The notes beneath the pieces were generated by a model, which did no database searches, was not told the DNA's origin, and worked only from the letters and a program-made list of their open reading frames with translations. Shown piece by piece: positions 45,063 through 51,010 of a DNA stretch of 56,239 nt. A program made the position numbers and the translations under genes. Origin of the DNA: a virus; the IMG/VR virus record IMGVR_UViG_3300049927_000161, positions 1 to 56,239 of that record; one strand, 5' to 3'. Numbering within the stretch: position 1 is the stretch's first letter; each line of letters starts with the position of its first letter.

Positions 45063-45287
45063 TTACTCCAACGCTTTAAAACAACAAATCTGACATCGTG
45101 TACACTGGTATTTAAAAATGCCTTTTTCGATAATTTCTTCAATGTTTGCGTCGAGCATTTCTTCGCGGAATTTATGAAAGCCAAAATAACACTTTATTCT
45201 TCCGATGTACCATTCAAAGCAAATAACAAAGCCCGCGCTCATACAAATCATTAGTGATAAGCTCAGAACTATTTCTGCACCTGTCAT
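45063..45287 (-). CDS. Membrane-anchored CYFG-H-x-F / CxRC mini-protein 2
   Basis: A 74-residue paralogue of the previous gene: N-terminal helix (IVLSLSLMICMSAGFVICF), IGRIKCYFGFHKFREE and FKYQCTRCQICC. It has a strong AAAAGGAGTAGACG site. The tandem copies have diverged but kept every Cys/His, indicating selection on the metal-site-like motif. Confidence 0.68.
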   Translation of the reverse strand: MTGAEIVLSLSLMICMSAGFVICFEWYIGRIKCYFGFHKFREEMLDANIEEIIEKGIFKYQCTRCQICCFKALE

Positions 45288-45391
45288 CGTCTACTCCTTT
45301 TATCACAACCACACCGAATACAATACATATTCGGACAGGAAGAATGCCACACAAAATCATGCAATCCAAAATAACACAGTAATTTTTTCAT
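45284..45391 (-). CDS. CYFG-H-x-F / CxRC mini-protein 3 (short form)
   Basis: A 35-residue product if translation starts at ATG 45391 (GAGGCGATTT leader): MKKLLCYFGLHDFVWHS then YCIRCGCDK. An open frame extends to 45490 and would give 68 residues with a basic lead. It lacks the hydrophobic helix of its two relatives in the short form. Third tandem member of the family. Confidence 0.55.
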   Translation of the reverse strand: MKKLLCYFGLHDFVWHSSCPNMYCIRCGCDKRSRR

Positions 45392-45464
45392 AAATCGCCT
45401 CACGGTTCTTGATAAAAAACGAATACGAACTCTACAGTACCACACGCGCACTTTAATGAAAATA

Positions 45465-45797
45465 TTAAGCTTCTTTACTAAGTTCCACATATTTTTTAAA
45501 CCTTAAAATGTATTTGTTTAACTTATTGCGCTCTTGCAGCGTGCAATGCGTATAGCTTCTAATCGCTGTCAATATTGTGTGCTTGGACTCGTCAAATTCT
45601 TTGTAGGAGAATTTGAAAATCATTATGTCTTCTTTATACATGATCTCAAGATAGCAATCATTGCGCGTTGCTCCGTCAATAAAATTAACGTGCCACGTAA
45701 AAGTAGACTCTAAATAGGCATTGACTTCAGAATCTTTTAAGGGAAATTTTCTCCCCTTAAAAGTAAAAAACCACTGTTTTTTATTTTCCATTGCCAT
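45465..45797 (-). CDS. Hypothetical protein
   Basis: A 110-residue protein starting MAMENKKQWFFTFKGRKF, with strands in the first half and a basic helical end (ERNKLNKYILRFKKYVEL). The start overlaps the end of the small membrane gene before it. No family recognised. Confidence 0.55.
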   Translation of the reverse strand: MAMENKKQWFFTFKGRKFPLKDSEVNAYLESTFTWHVNFIDGATRNDCYLEIMYKEDIMIFKFSYKEFDESKHTILTAIRSYTHCTLQERNKLNKYILRFKKYVELSKEA

Positions 45798-45957
45798 GCC
45801 ACCACTTTTTAAATTTAAACGCAATGACGTAAAATATTTCTGCAGATATTACAAGACCAAAGAACAACGCAATGACGTGCAGGGGACGCGGGCTAAAGAC
45901 AATGTCACTTATAAGCAAAATGAACATGAGATATACTACGTTTGTGAGTTGTTTCAT
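45781..45957 (-). CDS. Small membrane protein, 58 residues
   Basis: A short ORF reading MKQLTNVVYLMFILLISDIV, then a second hydrophobic segment (VIALFFGLVISAEIFYVIAF) and a basic end KFKKWWHGNGK. GAGGAAACTCC precedes it, and its ATG overlaps the stop of the gene at 45954-46106. The end overlaps the next gene's start. Two membrane segments and a basic tail are a holin-like topology, though not evidence of lysis. Confidence 0.58.
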   Translation of the reverse strand: MKQLTNVVYLMFILLISDIVFSPRPLHVIALFFGLVISAEIFYVIAFKFKKWWHGNGK

Positions 45958-46106
45958 GGAGTTTCCTCGTTAGTTGATAAATTATCAGGTAGTAAAAATG
46001 CCAACGGAACTGATTTTTCTACTGCAATTTTTTCTATTTGTTTTATTATAAATTTTTTCAAAATTTCTTTTTCTTCACTGGTAAGCGTGCATTCTTTTAA
46101 TAACAT
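45954..46106 (-). CDS. Hypothetical 50-residue protein
   Basis: A short ORF beginning MLLKECTLTSEEKEILKKF, with one amphipathic helix and a proline-rich end. It is coupled to the next gene by ATGA and overlaps the end of the gene at 46097. Ribosome site GGAGC is somewhat far (11 bases). The tight packing supports it. Confidence 0.5.
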   Translation of the reverse strand: MLLKECTLTSEEKEILKKFIIKQIEKIAVEKSVPLAFLLPDNLSTNEETP

Positions 46107-46624
46107 GAAATATTATGCTCCAACATTAGCCTCATAAAGAAATTTCCCCAACATGCATTAATAATCAGCCAACGATCCCATAAGTTTTTATTTTCAATTT
46201 CATGCCAGTGAGTGATTCTGAATCCAGACCTATTATAAATCGTGCGTGCCAAAACAGCGCATCTAAATGAGCCGTCTTCTAATAGCCATTGATCGTCAGG
46301 CATCAATATTGCTCTATAAATTTTACCAGAAAATTCTAGAGCATACACAACACGAGCAGTTCCAGGAAGCGACTCGTCGCAAGATTTCCATGTTGAAGCT
46401 TGTTTTTCCTTAGGATTATATTTTTCCAACACTTTTGGATCAACGCCGCCTTGGTAAACTTCCAAGATTGACTTTTGAGTTCCAGAATGTCTACATTCAT
46501 CATAAAATTCTCTAATCGCAAGTTCTCTACTCTGAGCAGCAATATAAGCAAAGTAATTTTCTCCACTACTTACGTCTTTATAGTGGACGGTATATTGATA
46601 CATGGGCGCGTCTTGATGTTCCAT
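46097..46624 (-). CDS. Hypothetical protein with N-terminal accessory-family module
   Basis: A 175-residue protein. The first 60 residues (MYQYTVHYKDV, FAYIAAQSRELAIREFYDEC, KSILEVYQ) repeat the strand-helix-strand module of 44027, 46624 and 47099. The rest contains WKSCDESLPGTARVVYALEF, typical of small phage proteins that answer GTA/WxxxDE motifs, and a GRWL-type end. AAGGAGAGATA precedes the ATG. Confidence 0.6.
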   Translation of the reverse strand: MEHQDAPMYQYTVHYKDVSSGENYFAYIAAQSRELAIREFYDECRHSGTQKSILEVYQGGVDPKVLEKYNPKEKQASTWKSCDESLPGTARVVYALEFSGKIYRAILMPDDQWLLEDGSFRCAVLARTIYNRSGFRITHWHEIENKNLWDRWLIINACWGNFFMRLMLEHNISCY

Positions 46625-46815
46625 TATCTCTCCTTATTACATTCACTGCATAATTCCACGATTCTTTCAAATCTCCATTGGCTACATTCGCGACGGAAGG
46701 AATCTTTCGCGTATTCCACACTTGTAGCATGGATAATAATCGTGTCATGACACTTAATCATATCGTTATAGAAGTATATCTTAAATGTTTTAATGCCATT
46801 ACTAAAATCCATCAT
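46624..46815 (-). CDS. Small protein of the accessory strand-helix-strand family
   Basis: A 63-residue single-module protein: IKTFKIYFYND, IIIHATSVEYAKDSFRREC and WRFERIVELC. The order and spacing match 44027 and 47099. An ATAGGAGAG site precedes two ATGs. Several cysteines are present near the end (CSECNKER). Confidence 0.6.
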   Translation of the reverse strand: MMDFSNGIKTFKIYFYNDMIKCHDTIIIHATSVEYAKDSFRRECSQWRFERIVELCSECNKER

Positions 46816-47096
46816 AACTCTCCTATTTTACGCTCAATTTCGTTGACTATTTGATAATGCGTTTCCTCTGGTACGCCAATACTGCTAACGTATTCTTCTT
46901 TGTTAACGTCATAATAAAACGATTCATACGGGCTTGGAATCGGTCGATGCAGAACTGCTGCAAGATCATTAAAACTTTTAGTCTTATAAAATGACGCACA
47001 GCCTTCAAACAACTCAAAATTAAAATATATTCTGTCTTTACCGTTCTGCATCCAGCGTTTACCGCCGAGTTCAACCATTTTTTGTGTTTTGTGCAT
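46812..47096 (-). CDS. Hypothetical protein
   Basis: A 94-residue protein: MVELGGKRWMQNGKDRIYFN, a pattern (GGKRW..DRIYFN) recurring in small phage proteins, then a tyrosine-rich strand region and a helical end. AGAGGAAT precedes the start. It overlaps the next gene by ATGATG. No function known. Confidence 0.58.
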   Translation of the reverse strand: MHKTQKMVELGGKRWMQNGKDRIYFNFELFEGCASFYKTKSFNDLAAVLHRPIPSPYESFYYDVNKEEYVSSIGVPEETHYQIVNEIERKIGEL

Positions 47097-47098
47097 GG

Positions 47099-47278
47099 TT
47101 ATTCCTCTATTTCTTCTGTTTCGACGATTTCTATAGAATGTTTTTCAATTCCGTCTGAAAAGCTTTCAGCAAACTCTTTTATTAATTCTTTTTCTGCTTC
47201 GTCTTCAGAAACAGCAAGAATTTCATATACTCGATGGTATTTTATTATTGCTGTTATCTCATATTTCTTTAACATCAT
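47099..47278 (-). CDS. 59-residue accessory-family protein, short ORF
   Basis: An ORF in a gap, reading MMLKKYEITAIIKYHRVYE, then ILAVSEDEAEKELIKEFAES and ending HSIEIVETEEIEE. It shows the same strand, A-V-S-x-x-x-A helix, strand arrangement as 44027 and 46624. An AAGGAAC site precedes two ATGs; it overlaps 47259 by 20 bases. It is too short for common ORF filters. Confidence 0.62.
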   Translation of the reverse strand: MMLKKYEITAIIKYHRVYEILAVSEDEAEKELIKEFAESFSDGIEKHSIEIVETEEIEE

Positions 47279-47672
47279 TGTTCCTTATTAAGGCTTGCGC
47301 GTATTGCACAGGAAATATAGGAACAAGTCCTTGTCTGTCAATAGAGATTTGACTAACACCGCCGCACGGCTCCCATCCGTTTGCGAGGAAGCTATTAATG
47401 TTTTCAACAAATTCTTTGTAGCCACCAGAAACAACGGTATATTCTTTCGTTAATTTGGCAGGCTCAACAGTCAAATCTTCTGGTTCTTGCATCGCGTTTA
47501 TAAACAATTGCGCTTTAAAATTTTCAACAGCATTTTCAAAATTGTTGCCAAAAACATATCTGTCATATTGCCAATCGTTTTTAATTTTTACATCGACTTT
47601 GTAACGCTGCAAACCATTGTGAGTTTCCTTATAGACAAAATCATATTCTTTCCCGTTCAAATTTATTTCCAC
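47259..47672 (-). CDS. Hypothetical protein, FNGKE/ENAxxNF family
   Basis: A 137-residue protein starting at GTG 47672 with an excellent AAGGAGCAGTTAAC site. LNGKEYDFVYKET and FGNNFENAVENFKAQL resemble FNGKELEKYKVYKET and IDLEDAIVNFEIQL in the gene at 48966. The second half (VVSGGYKEFVENINSFLANGW) is separate. Function unknown. Confidence 0.6.
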   Translation of the reverse strand: MEINLNGKEYDFVYKETHNGLQRYKVDVKIKNDWQYDRYVFGNNFENAVENFKAQLFINAMQEPEDLTVEPAKLTKEYTVVSGGYKEFVENINSFLANGWEPCGGVSQISIDRQGLVPIFPVQYAQALIRNNDVKEI

Positions 47673-47673
47673 G

Positions 47674-47967
47674 TTAACTGCTCCTTTCCATAATTGCTGA
47701 TCCTTCTAAAATGAGCAAAAGCTCTTTATAGTCTGAAATACTCATGCCAGCCCGCGTTTGACGCGCTTCTTCACGCGTCACCGCGCGACGACAATTGTTT
47801 TGCATGTCTGACGTTATCGATCCTTCTAACACCCACAAGTCTCTGTCGCGCTTTTTTATAAAAACTTTTAATTGACCTGCAATGCTTAGTCTGCCAGACG
47901 CTTTGTTAGGTTCGCCCGTTGTTGTACGCTCATTGCTGTAAAATTCAAAACCGAAATAACGCTTCAT
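47674..47967 (-). CDS. Hypothetical conserved-looking phage protein
   Basis: A 97-residue protein, MKRYFGFEFYSNERTTTGEP then GRLSIAGQLKVFIKKRDRDL and TREEARQTRAGMSISDY. The shape (beta half, basic helix, short loop) is like phage small proteins with strong constraint, and AGGAGTTAATAGT precedes the ATG. No function known. Confidence 0.6.
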   Translation of the reverse strand: MKRYFGFEFYSNERTTTGEPNKASGRLSIAGQLKVFIKKRDRDLWVLEGSITSDMQNNCRRAVTREEARQTRAGMSISDYKELLLILEGSAIMERSS

Positions 47968-47971
47968 ACTA

Positions 47972-48319
47972 TTAACTCCTATTATGTAATGTGTAACCTT
48001 TTATTGCATTTCTGACTAAGAGATTATGAGAAAATTGACATAGCATTCCAACAGATGCAATAGAATCATTTTTCCACAACGCTATTGAGACTGTTGGATC
48101 AGTAATCATGTCAACTACTTCAATTCGATATTTATTTTCTTCAAAACTAATAGTCACTTCAAATCTTTCTTTAACATAGGCTCCTTCCATGCTGAATACA
48201 AAATTATTGCGTCCGCCATCTTTCTTGTACGTCTCGATAGCTTCTTTAATCGCAAACGCTAGATCCAACACTTCAAGATCAAATTGTGTAAAATTCTTTT
48301 GTGTGTATTTATTTGACAT
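47972..48319 (-). CDS. Hypothetical protein
   Basis: A 115-residue protein from ATG 48319, MSNKYTQKNFTQFDLEVLDL, with a helical first half and a strand region (KYRIEVVDMITDPTVSIALW). An upstream frame to 48352 lacks a ribosome site. No family recognised. Confidence 0.55.
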   Translation of the reverse strand: MSNKYTQKNFTQFDLEVLDLAFAIKEAIETYKKDGGRNNFVFSMEGAYVKERFEVTISFEENKYRIEVVDMITDPTVSIALWKNDSIASVGMLCQFSHNLLVRNAIKGYTLHNRS

Positions 48320-48485
48320 CGTTTTTAAGTTTCTTTCTATAATGAACACCATTCACCAATCCAACAAAACACAGGTACACGCCAGTAAAGATCAACGCGG
48401 CTATAGGAATGTAAATACTAATAGTGGCCATTATTATGATAAATCCAAGTAGAAATAATAATTCACAAAATATTTTTACGCTCAT
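48309..48485 (-). CDS. Small membrane protein, 58 residues
   Basis: From ATG 48485 (AGGAGCAATAAT site): MSVKIFCELLFLLGFIIIMA, a second hydrophobic segment (IYIPIAALIFTGVYLCFVGLV) and a basic end. A two-TM hairpin. Overlaps the next gene. Role unknown. Confidence 0.6.
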   Translation of the reverse strand: MSVKIFCELLFLLGFIIIMATISIYIPIAALIFTGVYLCFVGLVNGVHYRKKLKNDVK

Positions 48486-48502
48486 ATTATTGCTCCTAAG
48501 TG

Positions 48503-48763
48503 TTAACTTCTCGATCCCGATAGTGAATAATAACTCGGCTCGTTTAAAATAATGCAATGTTTACTGTCAATGTACACGTTAACATTGTGTTGCGGTCTTT
48601 TAAGTAAATGCTTTATTAATTCACATAATAAAACGCAAGAACACACTGAAAAGCAAGTACCAATAATCGCAAAGCAGAGAATTAATTGCGTGTCAACGTG
48701 GTTGTTATTGATTGTTGTATTAGTATTATTGTTGTAAAAAAAGTTGAATGTTTTGTTTAGCAT
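48503..48763 (-). CDS. Asn-rich single-pass membrane protein
   Basis: An 86-residue protein, MLNKTFNFFYNNNTNTTINNN, one Cys-containing hydrophobic helix (LILCFAIIGTCFSVCSCVLL), then a basic patch and a YYSLSGS tail. It shares layout with 43190 (MLN start, Asn-rich segment, Cys-rich TM, tyrosine tail) on the opposite strand. GGAAGAATCATT precedes the ATG. Function unknown. Confidence 0.6.
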   Translation of the reverse strand: MLNKTFNFFYNNNTNTTINNNHVDTQLILCFAIIGTCFSVCSCVLLCELIKHLLKRPQHNVNVYIDSKHCIILNEPSYYSLSGSRS

Positions 48764-48969
48764 AATGATTCTTCCTTAATTTTTCCATTAACAACAAGCT
48801 TCCTCAAGCCCAACTCTTTGCGGATATTTTTTTCAATTGCATAAGCCAAATTTGAATCTATTCCTCCACATTCTCCGCCTGGGAAATATTCGTCTAATTC
48901 TCCACAGCAAGCGTTGACAGCTTTTTGGAGTATTTTATCAAGATCAATTTGTTCTTTAGTTTTCATCAT
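48757..48969 (-). CDS. Hypothetical protein
   Basis: A 70-residue protein, MMKTKEQIDLDKILQKAVNA then CCGELDEYFPGGECGG and a helical end. GAGGACG precedes the start and it overlaps both neighbours. Three cysteines might bind metal. No family recognised. Confidence 0.55.
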   Translation of the reverse strand: MMKTKEQIDLDKILQKAVNACCGELDEYFPGGECGGIDSNLAYAIEKNIRKELGLRKLVVNGKIKEESLC

Positions 48970-49184
48970 GATTCGTCCTCGTTTACTAATTGAATTTCAA
49001 AATTGACAATGGCGTCTTCTAGATCAATTCCATCAATGGAAGTTTCATAGACAAAAGAAGAATTATTCAAATCTGAAAATGTCTCTTTGTAAACTTTATA
49101 TTTTTCCAACTCTTTACCGTTGAACGTAAACTTACCGTCAAACTCAAAGCGGTACTGTGTGCCTAAAATTTCTCTGATTTCCAT
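48966..49184 (-). CDS. Hypothetical protein, FNGKE/EDAxxNF family
   Basis: A 72-residue protein with FTFNGKELEKYKVYKET and IDGIDLEDAIVNFEIQL, the same two motifs as 47259. It has a strong GGAGAAAGAAT site and overlaps its neighbours by ATG/ATGA junctions. Function unknown. Confidence 0.6.
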   Translation of the reverse strand: MEIREILGTQYRFEFDGKFTFNGKELEKYKVYKETFSDLNNSSFVYETSIDGIDLEDAIVNFEIQLVNEDES

Positions 49185-49657
49185 TATTCTTTCTCCTCGT
49201 TTTTGGACTGTTCCTTAGTCGTTTTCCCAGCCAACACAGACTCAATGTGCTCGTCCAGCCGTTTTATATAATTCAGAAAGCTTTTACGCACGTAAGGATC
49301 TAATGCAACATAATGCACGACAATTTCACCATTCTCCTCACGCTCACACATTAAATTGATGGCGTAGCCGTCAAAGTTAACGTAAAGACCGTCTCCAAGA
49401 TAATCAGGCAATTGGCCTGAGTCTAACATTTCTTTTAAATTATTATTTGATTCTGGAAATTCTTTGTCTTCTACAAAATTAAAAAGATCTTCCGTCGCTT
49501 CATTTAGTCCGCATTGTGGACACAGTTTTATTTCACAGTTGCGCCTTGACATTGCACCGCGCTTAAGATCAGTTTCTTTACAACAAATACCACAGCGTCC
49601 GACTTGATTTCTAGTCAATGCTACTTCTTCTGTTATTCTGATTATAATGTCTGACAT
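49184..49657 (-). CDS. Zinc-ribbon protein
   Basis: A 157-residue protein with RCGICCKETDLKRGAM and LCPQCG, two CxxC knuckles about 25 residues apart, near the N-terminus. The remainder is acidic and helical. Zinc ribbons in small phage proteins often bind nucleic acids or host RNA polymerase. An AAATAAGGAATAAA leader, a shared junction sequence, precedes it. Target unknown. Confidence 0.62.
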   Translation of the reverse strand: MSDIIIRITEEVALTRNQVGRCGICCKETDLKRGAMSRRNCEIKLCPQCGLNEATEDLFNFVEDKEFPESNNNLKEMLDSGQLPDYLGDGLYVNFDGYAINLMCEREENGEIVVHYVALDPYVRKSFLNYIKRLDEHIESVLAGKTTKEQSKNEEKE

Positions 49658-49671
49658 TTTATTTATTCCTT

Positions 49672-49693
49672 ATTTTGTACGCTCGTTAATCCG
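49672..49693. repeat. Junction repeat copy 1 (TTTTGTACGCTCGTTAA)
   Basis: On the minus strand AACGAGCGTACAAAATAAGG upstream of the zinc-ribbon gene. The same sequence at 50404-50426 encodes the last residues (NERTK, stop) of another gene. A variant (AACGAGCGTTCAAAC) is at 50083-50097. This suggests copying or recombination at gene junctions. A hairpin CCGTCA-GCT-TGACGG lies beside it (49691-49705). Confidence 0.6.
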
Positions 49694-49715
49694 TCAGCTT
49701 GACGGTTAATTTTTT

Positions 49716-50036
49716 TTATTCAAAAATATCTTTGTCTACTGCTCGTTGAATGGCTTCTATTATTTTTAATTTTTTTATCAATTTTTCTAAAGTTTCAGAC
49801 TCTCCGTATTTCTCCGCAAATTCGTCTTGAATTTCTGTTGCTGTTTCGTCATCTTCGTCAAGATGACTCCAGCAAGCTAAATTTCCATTCGGAATAGAAA
49901 ATTCTTCATCAGTGCCGTACTGAATCATATATCTATCGTTTATAATTACTTCAGCAGAAAAAACATCTCTATTTTCTGTGCCATCGTCATTTTGTGTAGC
50001 GAATAGTCTTATTTCGGTTATTCTTAAATCTTTCAT
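49716..50036 (-). CDS. Hypothetical acidic protein
   Basis: A 106-residue protein starting MKDLRITEIRLFATQNDDG; a beta-rich first half (FSAEVIINDRYMIQYG) and an acidic helical end (DETATEIQDEFAEKY). AGGAGAAAC precedes the ATG. Acidic small proteins of this sort are often DNA mimics or inhibitors, but no evidence beyond charge exists. Confidence 0.58.
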   Translation of the reverse strand: MKDLRITEIRLFATQNDDGTENRDVFSAEVIINDRYMIQYGTDEEFSIPNGNLACWSHLDEDDETATEIQDEFAEKYGESETLEKLIKKLKIIEAIQRAVDKDIFE

Positions 50037-50095
50037 TTTAGTTTCTCCTATTATTTAAAATCCGTCACTTGACAGTTTATAAGTTTGAACGCTCG

Positions 50096-50395
50096 TTATT
50101 CACTTAAACTACAAGGATCTACTTCTTGACCATCGCGATCAAATATGATCACTCCACTATAATCTTGAAGTTTTTTATATCTACGCAAAGCAGAATCGGC
50201 ATGTTTATGGCGGCTTGTGCGAATATTGTAATAAGCAGGCGCGGCAACAACGTACTGATACGTTTTTCCAAGGCTAATCTCAGTGTCATATTGTTCTGAA
50301 TTTATTTCATAAATATTTCCGGTATTGGACATTTTTTTAGGAAATAATAAATTATGTTTTCTGCTGGTTTTCACTATTTCAATTGTAGTGCTCAT
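50096..50395 (-). CDS. Hypothetical protein
   Basis: A 99-residue protein, MSTTIEIVKTSRKHNLLFPK, with a strand pair TYQYVVAAPAYYNI and a helix HKHADSALRRYKKL before DRDGQEV. AAGGAGTAAATAGC precedes the ATG and shares the junction repeat. No family recognised. Confidence 0.58.
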   Translation of the reverse strand: MSTTIEIVKTSRKHNLLFPKKMSNTGNIYEINSEQYDTEISLGKTYQYVVAAPAYYNIRTSRHKHADSALRRYKKLQDYSGVIIFDRDGQEVDPCSLSE

Positions 50396-50403
50396 GCTAT
50401 TTA

Positions 50404-50426
50404 CTCCTTATTTTGTACGCTCGTTT
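50404..50426. repeat. Junction repeat copy 2
   Basis: Minus-strand AACGAGCGTACAAAATAAGG. Here it encodes the C-terminal NERTK-stop of the gene at 50408-50692 and runs into the ribosome site of the next gene. Compare 49672-49693. Confidence 0.65.
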
Positions 50427-50692
50427 AACATCTTTTCCACGGCTGCACGCGCAATGGCGTATAGCGGATGGTCTTCGAATAGTCTTACGCGACCAGCTTC
50501 AATGTAGTCTGTTTGTATGTCACTGTCGTTTTCATACGCGTCACCAAACAACTTGTTGAGCTTATGACCGTAGTCTTTGTCGTAGATCGTTACACAGGGC
50601 TTTTTATCGGCGCGGTTGTCGAGGCTATAAAACACACGGGCTTTGATCTCGCCGTTGGTTACGTGATGTTTGTTGAATTTGATAGGGTTCAT
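50408..50692 (-). CDS. Hypothetical protein
   Basis: A 94-residue protein, MNPIKFNKHHVTNGEIKARV, then KPCVTIYDKDYGHKLNKLFG and RVRLFEDHPLYAIARAAVEK. Strands then helices in an order typical of phage accessory proteins. Own promoter at 50737 and an AAAAGGATATAAAC leader. No family recognised. Confidence 0.62.
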   Translation of the reverse strand: MNPIKFNKHHVTNGEIKARVFYSLDNRADKKPCVTIYDKDYGHKLNKLFGDAYENDSDIQTDYIEAGRVRLFEDHPLYAIARAAVEKMLNERTK

Positions 50693-50736
50693 GTTTATAT
50701 CCTTTTATTGAGTAAGAAACTACTTACTATGGAAAC

Positions 50737-50765
50737 ATTGTAGCAATAAACTTATTTGTTTGCAA
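50737..50765 (-). promoter_or_regulatory. Predicted promoter, TTGCAA family
   Basis: Minus strand TTGCAA (50765-50760), 17-base spacer with AATAAGTTTATT, TACAAT (50742-50737). It drives the gene at 50408-50692. The spacer is nearly identical to that of the promoter at 29548, 21 kb away. Confidence 0.7.
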
Positions 50766-50770
50766 CAATT

Positions 50771-51010
50771 TTATTTCGTTAAAACCTTAAGATCTCTTTG
50801 CTGAGCAAGCCATATCACGTCCAGCAAGCATTCAATGGGAATAATATGTGTAGTGGTGTTACGCTGCTTTTCCTTTTTTGAATGCTCTTGTTCAGCTTCT
50901 TTTGTGAGGAACTTATGGGTGGCTTCATATAAATCACACGTGTTTTTTATTTTTGTATATGTCCACATAAAGCCTTTTTTCTCATTCATTATTTTAACGG
51001 ATTTATACAT
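50771..51010 (-). CDS. WTYT-domain small protein, paralogue of 51003 C-terminus
   Basis: A 79-residue protein from ATG 51010 (AAGGAGCAAACA site): MYKSVKIMNEKKGFMWTYTK and DLYEATHKFLTKEAE. It aligns with KSMKIFRIV..WTYTQY..DLYEETHEWLCEQ in the last 85 residues of the gene behind it. The two are neighbours, so this looks like a duplication of the C-terminal domain. Function unknown. Confidence 0.65.
   Translation of the reverse strand: MYKSVKIMNEKKGFMWTYTKIKNTCDLYEATHKFLTKEAEQEHSKKEKQRNTTTHIIPIECLLDVIWLAQQRDLKVLTK

Noticed and set aside
49691-49705. Terminator CCGTCA-GCT-TGACGG followed by T-run
   Set aside because: The T-run follows it only on the plus strand, where no gene is transcribed; for the minus-strand operon it has an A-run on the wrong side, so it is kept only as a hairpin.
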